Part shown: piece after piece, positions 15,102-28,304 of the stretch | Numbering within the stretch: position 1 is the stretch's first letter | Layout: each line of letters begins with the position of its first letter | Source: Acanthochlamys bracteata | Lineage: Eukaryota; Streptophyta; Magnoliopsida; Pandanales; Velloziaceae | Length of the DNA stretch: 64,000 nucleotides | Assembly (NCBI GenBank): GCA_019914995.1 | Contig: CM034138.1 | Span: forward strand, 1,922,001 to 1,986,000 | Direction: 5' to 3' | The notes under the pieces: model-generated | What the model was told of the DNA's origin: nothing | What the model saw: the letters and a program-made list of their open reading frames with translations, nothing else | Database searches by the model: none | Translations under genes and position numbers: made by a program

Positions 15102-18100
15102 ATGGCTTTGGTGATGATGGGAAGTGAAGAAGAAGAGCCCATCTTCCACGATTTTCTTGGAATGAGCTGCAGCGATTCACCGGCTCCGGTGCCGATAATG
15201 GCAGGAGGTAATAATACTGGTAGTGGAGTTAGTAGCCATGTGGAACGAGAGGCTACTATGGGGATTGTGCAACAAGTGCTTGTTTGTGGGGCTTCTGATC
15301 TGGGTTCAGGTTGATTTCTCATATTCCTCTGAAAAAATTAGATATGGAAAGTTTAGATGATGTTTGGGTTTCATCTTATTTTTAGTTTCTGCTATTGTGC
15401 GCAATCCTTTACTTCCTCCCTAAATTAGGGTGCTCTTTTTGATGAAGATTTTATTGTTTCAAGTGTAATGTTTGTTTTCATGTGGGTTTGAGATTTTTTT
15501 TTTTAATGAATGCATCTTGTGTTGTTTAGTGGGATATTACGGGGTCTGCTCTCCAAATTGCTTTCGTGATTGTTTGCCTATGCATTTTAACTGAAGGTGA
15601 GCATGAAGGGTTTCTTCGTTTTTCATTTTGTTTGGAAGTTTCTTCTCATCCTTGTCCTAGAAATTCTGGTTCTTTGTTTAGTCAATTTGCTTTGCGAGCA
15701 ACTTTAGTGGGAGATGTTTTCGAACAGTTTTATGCTCCCTACAATCGTTTCAGTCTTTTTTTTTTCATCAAACTGATCTATTTCGCTTTTTTTTTTATTT
15801 GTATTGTAATCAATTTCTATGACTAGAAAGAAAAAGGTCATTTTCTTGATGGTGAGCTGTGATGACGTTTGACGTTGATTCTTTGCAAGTCCAATTAAAA
15901 GTTACTTCTAGGCCTTCTCTACAAAGGTATACTCCTTGAATGTGACTTGTTTCACAGTGTAAGATTATGCCATGGATAACTCTTAGCTAATAATGAATTT
16001 TTTGATGTTGTCTATCATTTTGGAAAATTCTTGCAGGGCTTTGGAAATACTTGATTTACATGTGCCACGTATCTCATTTTTTTCATATTTCAATTTTGTG
16101 CTTTGCACTTGGCACAAGCATATTGCATATGTTTGTCAAATATTGTCATGAAAAGCACTTTGTACTAGCTCCTCTAACTACTGACCACACAAATGTTTGC
16201 AACTAGTAATGACAGAAGCACCTTCTCCACTAAGAAAAGATTATCTTTTATTCATGATTCTTGCACGAGTTCGAATTCTCTGCTACTCTCGTTGGCAATA
16301 CTGAATTCCTTTGATGAAATTTCACTTGTTGACTCTTGACGTTTTGATTTTGCCAGTGGTCCTCCCTGGTAGAAAAGACATGATGCTCATCAAGAGTATT
16401 GTCATCACTTGTGTGTGTTCAACTATAATTTTCATTTCTTGCCTTTTATGCGCTTCTTTATCATATTTATTTAAGACATTTGATTCTTAGACATTAGAAT
16501 TGCAGAAGTTTTGAGTTCTTTATTCCTGAATTTGTAAATGTCGAATTGTCGATTCCAAAATGTCAGTAAGTATATACATGGTTAGCATTGTATTTGGGTG
16601 CTTAGCTCTTATGTCTCTGAACTTTGTAACTCTTATAGTAAAACAGAAGGAGCTTAATATTTTGTTTACCTATCTCATGGTAGAGAGGCGGGGGGTGAAC
16701 AATTCTGAGGTTTTTCACTTTCATGGTAGGAAGAATACTTTCATAGGTCCAGACTCCAGTTATACATTTTCTGGAAAGAAAAGAAGTGCTTCAGACTCAG
16801 CTTCTCTGGGCTTGATTATAGAGAAAGTATCTCCAACTGTCTCAGATTCTCATGAATATTCACGCATGATGAAGGTATCACCCATCCCCTTTTTTCTAGT
16901 TATATAACTCATCAACAATTAGTAATCTAGAGTGGTAGTCTTCTTGACCTTGTCTTTGCTTCAAATTCAGAGTTTTGGTAAAGAGGCAATGAGTGAGCGT
17001 TCAGGAACATCAATTGATGATGAAATGTTGGTTTCTGTGCAACTTCCACCAAGGCCAATGTCTCTGGTGCTGCAATCGCCTGGTGCCAGTAGACCCGTTT
17101 CATACATGACCAAGTGGGAGCGACCTGTACCATTACATCCTAACCAACTGATGCACTATCCTTCTCATTTTGGCCAAAGTGGTTCCTATATGGAAAAGCC
17201 TGCTTCTTCATGTGTCTCCAGAGATGCGAGTTCTAGTGTTATGCTTATTTCTCAAGCTGCGGCAGATGAAGGCTCTAGAACTGGCATCAATAGTTCCAGA
17301 GTACTGGAGGCTCTTAACCCTACTGGTGGAACTAATGATAGAAGTTCCACTGGTGTTTTCCCTTCTAACAGTAGTGGTAAAACTACCCAAATTAGAGAAC
17401 CAGAGTCTTCAGATCTGCCTAGGTAGGTATCTTTCTACCAAATATTTGTACATGGGCATTTGATATTTAGTGATTAACACACACAGCAGCAACTGAAGAA
17501 AAAGCACTCGTATCCTTTCATGCTTTTCTACTGCAGTCGTCAATGTGTTGCTTCTGTTGGTAGGCAAATGACCATATTCTATGGTGGCCACGTTCATGTG
17601 TTCGATGATGTCCATCCAAACAAGGTCAGCTCCATGGTCCACTTTGTTCATTATTATCCTAAGGTGATTAACATGGATAGCAGCATCAGCAATCCATGGT
17701 TGCAATTAATTGCTAAAACTGAAAATTAGGTTCGACTATCTCATCACTTCTCTATTGGTTTTGCCATCCTGTAGATTAAAAGCTCGACTTTTTGTATTTG
17801 TTATATCAATAAGCATACCAAAAATGTTCATCAAAAGGGAGGCGTCTTTTTGTACAAGTGGAACAGCTACATAATAAAAAAAAGATTTTATATGCTTGTT
17901 GTTTGGAAGATTACCGTTTATGTGAAACTTGGTCTCCTTACCTCCCAAATACTTTTAGTTTCAGTGCTCTATAAAATGCTGCGTAGAGTATGACACATTC
18001 ATTAATGCTGCAGATAAATGTATGTCTAATTGCTCCCAGTTCTATATGTTTAACTAAACGTAAACACAAGATCAAATTCTTATCACTTTTTTGCGTACAT

Positions 18101-19338
18101 GTGTCTATATCCTTTCCAATAATTATTAGGGAGATACAACACCGAAGGAGTTAACCAAGATAAGACATCTGAAGGGTCCGATCCATACACTAGAAAGTCT
18201 AATCCAATTCAAAAGTTTAAGCCAATAGGTTATGGAACTCTCTAGGTTATTAATCTCCTTCTCATCTTATCTTTATTCAATGTGGGACTAATTTACTCAC
18301 TCTTAATCCAACAATCTCTCCCTCAAGAGTGAGTCATTCATATTTTCTCCTCAAGCATCCTTATCGCGTACCAAGTACGTCAATCGCTCAGATTCCTAGC
18401 CACTTGGCTTCGAGCACCGTCACTACACACCAAGAGCTAACTTTCAGAACCCAACTTGATCCGAATTCTTACTCACATCTTGCGGAAGCTCATATGAGTC
18501 ATACTGCTCTTTAACTTGCTCATCGCACTACCAGCTAAAGCTATAACATGCGCCGGTCGCCTCGTCTGCACCGTCTGCGCAACTAAGAGTCAGCCATCAG
18601 AGCCCAACTTGCTCCGAATCCTCGCTCACATCCTGCAAAAGCCCTATGTGAGTCACGCTGCTCTTAACTTGCTCACCCACTGTCAGCGAGAGTTACTACA
18701 TGCATCGGACTCCCTGCCAAACTATCGGCTCTAATACCACTGTTGGGGAGATACAACACCGGAGGAGTTAACCAAGATAAGACACTTGAAGGGTCTGGTT
18801 CATACACTAGAAAGCCTAATCCAATCCAAAAACTTAAGCCAATAGGTTATGGAACTCTATAGTATATTAATCTCCTTTTCATCTTATCTTTATTTAATGT
18901 GGGACTAATTTACTCACTCTTAACCCAACAATAATGTATGATCATTTCATGTAGGCTGATGTAATAATGGCTTTGGCTGGCTCGAATGGAGGATCGTGGT
19001 TGACTACTTACTCGCCGACGTCTATCCCACATCCCATCATCACTGAAGTTAGAGTTCCCAGGACAGCGAAGGAGACGCGAGATAGCAACAAAGAATTATA
19101 CTTAAGAGGAAATCCAGTTCACCTTGATGAAGAAATCACTAGAAATCCAGTTACAGGTAGTATGAATCATATTATGTTGATTTGTTATGTTTACTTTCTT
19201 GGACGCATACGACTGACGTAGCAAGGGCTTTCTGATTTGGGTTTTGGTAATCCAGGGGGTCATCTAGCTCGCAGAGTTGATACAAATCTGATGACATCTG
19301 CAGAGCTTGAATTTCAAGGCGAGAAGCGTGCACGATAA
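15102..19338 (+). CDS. TIFY8: TIFY 8, nuclear TIFY-domain transcriptional regulator
   Basis: CDS join(15102..15309,16684..16874,16971..17422,17537..17624,18955..19156,19256..19338), 407 aa, frame intact. The N-terminus EEEEPIFHDFLGMSC is typical of TIFY8. The TIFY motif TIFYGG is at 296-301 within VGRQMTIFYGGHVHVFDDVHPNK, followed by ADVIMALAGSNGGSW. The C-terminus lacks a JAZ-type Jas degron, as in TIFY8. TIFY motifs bind NINJA-type adaptors that recruit co-repressors; TIFY8 is described as a repressor. The long fourth intron (17625-18954) carries a TRIM retroelement in antisense. It is divergent from a ferredoxin-like remnant and adjacent to LEUNIG, matching Arabidopsis gene order as I recall it. 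ATG 15102 is preferred because it starts the conserved N-terminus. Confidence 0.92.
18124..18313 (-). repeat. TRIM 3' LTR
   Basis: 190-bp repeat, roughly 90% identical to the copy at 18741. On the minus strand it begins TGTTGGATTAAGAG. Its outer end is mutated (TATTAGGG on the + strand instead of TGTTGGGG). Confidence 0.88.
18741..18930 (-). repeat. TRIM 5' LTR
   Basis: 190-bp repeat. On the minus strand it begins TGTTGGGTTAAGAG and ends CTCCCCAACA, that is TG...CA, immediately before the Met-tRNA primer-binding site. Confidence 0.9.
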
Positions 19339-20602
19339 CTTCTGTAGCTAATTGGAGGCAGCTTTTTCAACTGCAATTCAAGAAATCCTATAGCTGCTGA
19401 ATTTTTAAGTTCATTGTTATGCATGTTGCATCAAATCTTATAGGAGTGAGCTGAAGTTTGTAATATATTCTGGATTCCTAAACTCATATATATCTGAATC
19501 TATCTAGAACTTGACCGAGAATAAGGGTTTCTTTGGTGAAATTGTCACGAACTAGCGAACAAGACCATAAGTAAACAGAACGAGATATGAAGTTGGTAGA
19601 ACAAGGTGAGAATAGAAGAAAATAAAATTAATATACTTTTTCATTGATTATATGAGATATTGAACTTTTTATTTGTATTCAAAACTCATTTCATATGAAT
19701 AAGTTTTAACTTCAATACAACTCATATTTCAGTTAGGATTTCAATCTAATTAGAAGCGACTAAAATTTCTTGAATATAATTAGTTACATATGTTACATTT
19801 ACTTATAATAAGTAGCTTACTTCAAATATTTCAATCAAGTTAAAACAACATCTGAAATAAGCACAAATAGCTTATGCGAGCTTTACAAGGGCGTTGTTTA
19901 ATTATACAAAAATAAAATTCAATACAAAATAAAATTTAATAAAATAATTTCAAAATAAAAATTAAAACTCATACAATAACATTTAAAATTAAACTTTAAT
20001 TAAAATAAAATGTGGCATAAAAATAAAAATAAATTTTGAAAAAATAATTAAAACACAAAAAATACCAAAACTCATAATCTGAAATAGAATTAAAATTCCT
20101 TGCGATTGAAAGTTTAGAACTTGCCCTAAGTCAATAGGCTGCACCCCATGACCCAACATTACTGCTATATCAGGAAAAAGTGCAAGGGTTAATGATATTC
20201 AGAACTGCAAGGATGAACTTGCAGTTCCCACCTTCAGATAGCTTAATGTCGCATACACAAAAGAGAGAATTCTCTGTACAGGCTTTCTAAACTATTTTTT
20301 GACAGAATTAACAAAGACGAGACGAATAATCCTTAAAGATAATCAGTACAACATTCTAAAGGCAGCACATACTCATTTTGAATCAGTTCCAGTGTGCATA
20401 ACAGTGTTATAGTAGGATTCTGACGCACCATTGAGACTTTCAGAACCTCTGCCCCCCTTCAAAATTGCACTGCTCCAACAAACGAACTACTGAAACGAAA
20501 CCATTCTAATTGGCTACACGGGATACAAGTTGTCTGTGGTTAACGTCCCTGAAGCTTCAGTTTGAGGCATTTAGGTTTCACAGTTTTGACTCCACAGATC
20601 TT
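19339..20602. other. Convergent 3' regions of TIFY8 and LEUNIG
   Basis: TIFY8 (+) and LEUNIG (-) converge here. An A-rich low-complexity tract lies at about 19900-20100. No coding frame of interest was seen. 20110-20602 is probably the LEUNIG 3' untranslated region. Confidence 0.5.
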
Positions 20603-23600
20603 CTACTTCCACAATTTGACAAACTTATCATGGCTTACGGATGCCACCAGACCTGTTACATTTGATGCTGCAAGTGACGCAACTAGCCCTTCATGTGCTG
20701 GAAGAGTCATCGTCTTCTTTTCTGACATGTCCCAAAGCTCCAAAGACTATATAACGAACAGCAGTTAGTTTCTATGGAAATTTTCTACTAGAATAAATAC
20801 GCAAAGTTTTTGAAATCTAGTCCTCCCGGAGTTCCAAAAACTCAACTTCATTAAAAGCCACACAAACTGTGAGGAAAAGCAAGAAAGAAGCTATGACTTA
20901 CAGAGAATGATTCAACTTTAGAAAGCTTTAATAATCTCAGCATCTAATTTGATGTTTGGTAAGTACGTCATATTTGTCAAGACACTCATTCACAACAAGT
21001 ACAGCATCAAACACCCAAACAAGACAAAAAATGTAAATGAGACTTTCCTGCTAAATTGCAACATCTCCTATTATATTTTCATTGGAAGAGAAACATCTGC
21101 TAGATTAAAATCTAAATAATGTATCTATGAGCACATAAGAAGAAATAAAACCAAAAAAAATGCTGCAGGCCAACAGATCAAGACATAATTGGAGAAGATG
21201 ACTTGCCTGGTAACAGCCAATAATTAATACATTCGAATAGGTAGGATGGAACACACAAGTGTGAAACTTGCTCCCATTGCAGCTTAGTTCATGCATGAAT
21301 TCACCTTCACTGCCTGCACGGAAGGACCAAACTCTGACAGAGTCCTCGCTAACAGAAGCCATGTATTCACCAGAAGGATGCCAACACACGCACTCAATAG
21401 TTTCTTTGTGACCCTGTAATAACACAATTGTCTCTAAGGATAACCTACCAAATAACATCATAAACATAAGGAAGAGGTAAAAGAACAAAATTCCACGTTG
21501 ACTAACAAAAGCAAACACTAAATGGTATAACTCGACTATATACATATACAACAAAAAGATAGCATCCATATACGATGTTTTTATGATGCAATACCAACCT
21601 TCAAAGAATAGCGGCAAACCGGTGTTTCCACATCAAGGATAGATACAATGTTTTCAGAAGCTGTTGCAAGATATCTACCCATGCATGGCTGAAACCTCAT
21701 CTGAGTTGTCCCACCCTGGTTCAAAACAAAAGATTAGTAGCATCCTAAGCAGACAACAAATCAAAGAAAGAGAAGATACAGAAGCAACATTCTTTCAAAA
21801 ATATAACGCATAACAACTTTTACCAAAATATCTAACTATTAAACTAGGCATGCTCTATACCTTGAACACCCTAGCACAACTACCATTTTTGATACTCCAG
21901 TACCGCATCTCACCATCCTCATCGCATGAGCATATCAGATCTTCATTGTTTGGATGGAAGTCCAAAGACATTACAGATGCAGGATGCCCAGTGAATGTAC
22001 GTAGCGAATAGCGTGGCTGCATTACAAAGTCATCCCATCATAAATTTGCCAAATTAGCAATTCGAAATGCCGCAAAGCCGTCCATAAGAAAGTCACAAAC
22101 TCAATGAAAGAAACATATCACTCTTTCATGTTGGTTGCAAAACACAAATTTCGTACATCTTTTCAAATGTAAATTAAATACTTGATTTTCATCTCATTAT
22201 TCAAAATAAAGAAGTTAATGAATGCTGTCCATGCCAAAGTAAATGGCTACAATTTAGGATCTTATCTCTGACAGAATGGCTTCATATAGAATCATGATAT
22301 TATAAGTGATAATTTGTAAACAAAAATGTGTAAGCAAAAAATAAATACTACAGGAAAACAAAAATAAACTACCACTGACATTATCAGCATCCCAAACTCT
22401 GACAGTTTTGTCAAAAGAAGAGGTGGCAAGACGAGGCATGCTTGGGCTAAAGCGAGCATCAGTGATCAGAGCAGAATGTTCTTCCAATGTCGATTTTCGC
22501 TTCAATGTATCTGTGTACCACAAAACAGCCTGCAAATAAAGGAAATATCGGTCATTTCACTTTCAAGTTTTTATAGAAGTGAGGGCCCAGTTTCTCTTAT
22601 CAAATGTTAGTTTTGCACATGAGCATCAATATCATTCAGTTTTCCACCTCACCTTTTTATCCTGACCACCTGTGGCAAGTAGTTTCCCATCCGATGAGAA
22701 GTGGCAGCAATCGACTTTGTTTGTACTCGCTGGTGCAAAGACAACCTCAGCAAAGGCAACACCTATACAACTACCCAAAAGTCAATAACACAAGAACAGA
22801 GGAATAATTTATTCATTCCATCTTATCCAGCACACTTGTAACAAGTTCATAGTAAGAGAGACCTTTGCTGACACCTAAAGAATGGCCTACTTCTCTTGGA
22901 TCAGTCTCATCATGTGATAAGAATGACTCAACATTGTCATCCAGTGAACCATCATCAACAAAACGATCAACATCAGCCTGCAAGACGACTTTCAACTTTC
23001 ACTAGCAAGAACAAACGCGCTTAAAATATACATGCAAAGATATGAGCAATCAAGGTACACACATACCAAGTGGTCTGTTGGGGATGTAAGAGTTCCAGTG
23101 CCATCAGAACCAAACATATTTAGAGGCTTAGATGAACTGCCGCTGTGTTGCATTGACGGCATCGACATCACATCACCAGGAGTATGTGTTGAAGGCGTTG
23201 AGGGAGCCGACCCTGGTGAAGGTCCAGTTGTATTTGCAGTTCCTGAACTATTGCAAGGACCTGAAGAAGAAACAGGCTGCTTGCGCTTGCGTGCACTCTG
23301 ACCTTTCGAAGCCTGGATTCTTTAGGAATTTAAATCAGACAGAATTATGCATAGAGATGCAGTTGATAAAGATGGCAAAAAATCAGCCCGACAATCAACA
23401 AAATGTACAAAAAGCTGGAGGCTAGAAATTGATGTGTATACCTGGTCACTTGCACGAAAGGAGTTTGACATGTTTCCATCACCTATCAAACTTCCAGCAC
23501 CCATTCTATCAGGTTGATGCAAAAGGTTATTAGGACTCTGGGATTGCTGTGAAAGAGATGGTTGCGGTATATGTTGCTGTTGGCTGCTGCCTTGTTGTTG

Positions 23601-25488
23601 CTGTTGTTGCAATTGAGCTATTTTCTACTACAAAAAAGGAATTATAAGACCAACTTGAAATCTCAAATGAACTAGTAAAGATTGTAAATGGAGAAAAAGA
23701 AACACTTACAGCCTGTGCTCCTTTCCTTGAAATCTCTATTGATGAAATACTATAAAAAACAGTGTCAGTGCAAGGACAAGAACACACCTTTATTAGCATA
23801 TCAGTGTCTGCTCGAGGTAAAACAGGACATGCAGGTTGCATTGGGGACCCAATATTTGGAATAACATCACCCATAGGGCTTTGTTGTCCTTCTTTCCCAA
23901 AAACCATAGTTCTGTTATTGAGAAGCATTCTCAGTCTTCTACTTTCAATATCTGCAGCTGATGGTGATGCCAAGTTTTGTTGTGCCTGCAGCAGCAGTTG
24001 CTGTTGTTGTGGACTCAGAAACTGAAGTTGATGAAATGGTTGAGGTGACTGCATGAAAGGTTTTTGTTGTTGCATGAGTCCTGTCCGAAGTTGCTCGAGA
24101 CCCTAAAATGCAAGCGAATGTTAGAAGCCACAACTTTTACAATATGCATCTACAAATTAGACTTGGGAATCATTGCATGCTTTATACAGAAAGCAGATGA
24201 AAACTATAGCCCGTATGTCGTTTTTCACTCTGCTTAGTACAATTCCAGATACTTTGCACGCTCAACCCTCAATTGATTAAATTATACATGTCGAATTTAC
24301 ATCATTCTATCATTCTTAAAAAACACTTGGTTGGTCAATAGATTAGAAATAATTGTAACATAAGTAAAGAGAAAATAAACAAGCTGCCAAACGATACCGT
24401 GAGAGGCCATCCTTTCAACGTCAAATTGTTGCCAGCTTGGTTTGGCCCTGCCAGGATGATTTGAATAACATAAAACCGAAGTTGACAAAAAAGCAAGTGT
24501 TGGAAATAAATGCCAAGGATCACTATACCTGGAACACCTATTAGTGATCCATCATGACCCGCGGCTCTAGGGTTCAATACTGGATTAATCTCAGGCTTGA
24601 TATCCTGTCCAGATCCTTGAAGTTGCTGGTTCCTTCCGGGAACCTGCTGGAGAGATGCTGGTAGACCACTTACTGAACCATGCAGAACATGGCTGAAACA
24701 GAGCACAATATCATTAACCAAACATGCACCAACGTATGCCATTTAAGCGATCAGTTGTCAACACGTAAGTGCACAAGGTTTAAGAAATACACGTAATACA
24801 TAGTAACATGGATTTTTCCAAAAAATCTATTGAAGCCTTCTATACCCTAACAAAAGAAACTTAAGGTTAAAAGTTTGCTAGCAGCAAAGGTTAGAACTTC
24901 ATATATGAAAAATGTGCATAAAATAATTCTTTAATTTATTTGCTTTTTCCACTAAAAAATTGCAATAAAGATCAAAGAAACAAACTACTATGCTCATAGA
25001 AAACCCAGTTGTAACATATTGGATTGACCAAAAGACTAGTGATGCATCCTGTTTATAAATATAATTGCAGCATTATAGATGATACAGATTGAATACTTTT
25101 GAAAGCCTACCCTGATGGTTGTATCGATGCTGCAGCTGATTTTAAGACTGAAGAATGATTTGAATCAACCATTTGCCCAACGTTCTCTGTGATTCGTTGC
25201 TGGAATGGCATACAAATTTCACAAAAAAGGTACATTATCATGAAATGACCAACTATATGGTATTTCTGGAAGAAAATCTGTCAGAGATTAGAGGAATACT
25301 TTCATGGATCCTTCGTCCATTGGATCCCTTTGAAGAGGCAACTTCAACTGCTGCTCATACATCTTTGTCGCCAGGGCATTTGCAGTACCTGAATTCTGCT
25401 GCATTAGAGGATCATTTCCTGGAACACCATTGGTGCTCCCGTTCATCATATTTGGACCCTCCCTACGTTGCTGCTGGTGCTGCTGGTG

Positions 25489-25524
<36 letters not shown>

Positions 25525-27629
25525 TTGTTGTTGCTGCTGCTGCTGCGCGATGGCGTTGCAGCAGAAGTTGCTGCACTTGAATTTGTTGCTGTTGTTGCTG
25601 GTTTTGTATTTGCTGAGGCTGTTGATGCTGCTGTTGCTGTTGCTGCTGTTGTTCGCGAGCTTTAGTAAGTTGAGTCTGACATATGAAACACATTGCAAAT
25701 TAGATTTTGCAGATCTACAAACAGCATGCAGGAGCCAACTACGCTAGATGCTTTATCTCCTAAAGTTTTTGCAATTTGAATGTAAAAAATTTAAAGGTGG
25801 ATAGTAATTATGTTCAACAGTTCAACATCCAGACTTTGAAATTAACGCCAACGACATGGGCCTCTTAAAACCCCATGCTGATTGTTAAGTATATTAAGCA
25901 GAACAAACAACAAAGCTATCGTCTGTTACATAAGTCATTTTAAGAGCAAACTTTCAAGTACTACAAGAATATAGGAGTAGCCATACTTCAGTGTAAGTCA
26001 CATCAAAAGCGAAAAAAAAAATAGATTTACTTTCTCTGCTAAAGGTATTCCACAAGTAGAATAATAAGCTGGATTAAAAGTACCAAATCAGGTGAACTTG
26101 CCTCAATGTATGATGCAGCAACATCAGAATGCTTTTCATTAGTCCTTGCAATGAAGATGTCCCAAAAGACAGACCACCACTCAAATAGAAACCCTCCAGG
26201 TGCATCAATTGCTAAAAGAAAATTATTAAAAAATAATAAGAAACATAAGCACTTGAAAACCCCTAGCAATTGCATTAGCATCATTCAATCAGTGATATTT
26301 CATACTGACCAACAGGATCTGATGAGACATTTCCTTCAGCTTGAAATGCCTTGGCAGATTGCTGCAAATTCCTCTTCACAAAGTAATCATGTATGTATAC
26401 ATCCAACCTGCTTAACATATTAAGTGTAAGGAATTACCCACTAAATATATGATCTTGGACAAGAGTTTCAAATTCTTCTGAATCAAAGATTGGATTTAAG
26501 CCTGGTCTACTCCACCAATTTTTATTTATTTAAGTGTTTTTTTTCAAAGAATTAGACTGCATTCTAGCCAAAAAGGACCTAATTGTAGATTATATATCAG
26601 ACAACCAAAGGAAAAACTAAAGCACAAGGAATATTCATTGCACACGTTAATTTCCATCAAATACAATGAACAGATCCACAACCTTCCGGACAATCCATGA
26701 TCAGTGTTTCCTCATTTGAAATCAACTATCCCTAACTAGACATCAACCTACGAATTATATCATATATGAACATGCAGGACCACTCAGAAGCACTATAAGA
26801 TCTGATAAGTTAGGATATGGGCACAGATGCCCAAAGTAGTAGGATGGCAATAGGTAATCAGACCAGCTAAGCCATAAGCTAACAATACATTCAGCTACAT
26901 CCCCCTGCAAAATGCAAAGTTTAGCATGAAATCAACTAAATCCCATTTAGGAAAGACAAGTGCATACAAGCTTCAATTTGAAGATGACAACATGTTAGAA
27001 GGGGTGTTAGATGCTATCCTTAATCCTTATCCTTTTCATTGTTTTGCAGAGTAAGACATATATAATGTCCACTATATTAATCCAAATGATGCATCAGCAG
27101 TAAGCCGAGCCGATAGAACCAATAAGGAAGGAAGTTGGCAAGGTAAAGATGCTAGAGACATATATAAACATGTCAAAAATTGAAACTTTTTAAGTATATA
27201 ATCAACCAAATTTCATGAGGAAACAACGAAATCCAACATACACGCATTCAAATGCAAATGGGGCTAAACACCAGAGGCGATGCTATGCCCATGTGTAAGA
27301 ACCACTCCAAAAAGGTGATCTTTTCACTAACTATCCAACCGAAACTTGAACCCTAGTACAGAAATTTCTTAACTCCATGGAGTCAGTGTTACCTGAAACT
27401 CAAAGTTGCGAACTTTTCTCAAGCTAAATCCTAGAGAACTCGAAAATTCCCAAAACGAGTCCAAAAATCGAAAAAACATTTACTCATGCACAAGCAAACT
27501 TAGCAAGAACAGCTTAAGTTACTTCAAAACACCAAAAAAAGGGGAAAAAAGCAAACAAGGAAAGGAACAAATTTTTTTGAAAGAAACTCACATTTTATCA
27601 GCTTCCCAGTTGGTTTGCTGTTGCGACAT
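20603..27629 (-). CDS. LUG: LEUNIG, Groucho/Tup1-type transcriptional co-repressor (apparent frameshift in exon 4)
   Basis: Seventeen exons, complement(join(20603..20746,21207..21413,21599..21715,21861..22016,22380..22529,22653..22762,22863..22977,23067..23312,23442..23624,23788..24102,24398..24447,24529..24692,25111..25199,25300..25675,26102..26211,26310..26407,27592..27629)). The N-terminal LUFS/LisH domain ([16 protein letters not shown]...[24 protein letters not shown]) is followed by glutamine-rich tracts, an NLS-like RKRK, and seven WD40 repeats (about 598-888) ending VKLWK. It works with SEUSS to silence targets such as AGAMOUS in floral organs. Every exon keeps phase except exon 4 (376 nt, one too many): the frame shifts near 25545-25552 within the CAG tract, so a literal translation stops about 30 codons later. 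The rest is intact, giving about 888 aa if the extra base is an error. Introns 3 and 16 have GC donors. KM...QQL and [10 protein letters not shown] motifs favour LUG over LUH. Confidence 0.93.
25480..25552 (-). repeat. CAG/CAA trinucleotide tract encoding polyglutamine
   Basis: Uninterrupted CTG/TTG triplets on the + strand (CAG/CAA on the coding strand) inside LEUNIG exon 4. A second, less regular tract lies at 25575-25655. Such tracts vary in length and are error-prone in sequencing. Confidence 0.9.
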
Positions 27630-28304
27630 GGTCGCCAACACACCAAAACACCACTCTCTCTATTCGTCCTTCTTGTTCAGTTTCTCCACCAGTCGTTAAA
27701 ATCGCTTCTGAGAATCTGATTCCTAGCTTCTTCAAGAAAACCTAGTCTTCTTCTATTCCAATTCGTCCAATCTTTCACCCAAATCCCATTTTTCCCCCAC
27801 CGTTTTCTAGAACAAACCGAAATCTTTCTAAATTAAAGCAACTGCATAACACAACAACAACAACAACAACAACAAAATTCTTCCTTAAAATTTAGTAATT
27901 AACAATACATAACGGAGAAGAGAGAAATAAAAAAGAATTAACTGTGAAAGACAAGAAAGAAAGAGGAGGACATGAGGAGTTAAATCAAGATTGTGTTGTA
28001 TTGGTTTTTTACTCGAGGGAGACGAAAACGGGGACCGGAGAATATGATCTATGACGTGGAACCTTTGTAGCCGTTGATTAAAGGGGTATGATAGAGCGGG
28101 TCAAAGTGCTCTTGTTTGTTACGAGAAGTGTTACGGCAAAAGTGTTGCGAGTGAAGCGGCTGCCGTGTAAAGCTGCTGCTGCACTGTTGTGCAGTTTCTC
28201 AAACAGTGTGCCTGCTGCTGCTGCCGCTGCTTTTGTTTTCTTTTCAGAGTTTGATATTTAAAACTGAAATGAATGAATATGATATCAGTTGTTTTATTTG
28301 TAGA
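27630..28304 (-). promoter_or_regulatory. LEUNIG 5' leader and promoter region
   Basis: Upstream of the LEUNIG ATG (27629). It contains a CT-rich leader, a (CAA)n run at about 27852-27875 and CTG-rich sequence at 28170-28230. No clear TATA box was identified, so the limits are approximate. Confidence 0.4.

Larger units (their letters stand above)
18124..18930 (-). mobile_element. TRIM retrotransposon in TIFY8 intron 4
   Basis: Two direct 190-bp terminal repeats (18124-18313 and 18741-18930) flank a 427-bp internal part without coding capacity. On the minus strand, the 5' repeat is followed at 18739 by TGGTATTAGAGCC, a primer-binding site for initiator Met-tRNA, and the 3' repeat is preceded by the purine tract CTTGAGGGAGAGATT. 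The element is bounded by an exact 5-bp target duplication, ATAAT (18119-18123 and 18931-18935). These are the hallmarks of a terminal-repeat retrotransposon in miniature, mobilised by proteins of another element. Confidence 0.92.

Noticed and set aside
14616..15149. Long frames on both strands upstream of TIFY8
   Set aside because: They are translations of GAA/CAA/CT-rich low-complexity DNA with no protein-like pattern; this is the TIFY8 leader and promoter.
25288..25747. Overlapping polyGln, polyAla, polyLeu and polyCys frames
   Set aside because: They are the six readings of the LEUNIG CAG tract; only the Gln readings belong to LEUNIG.
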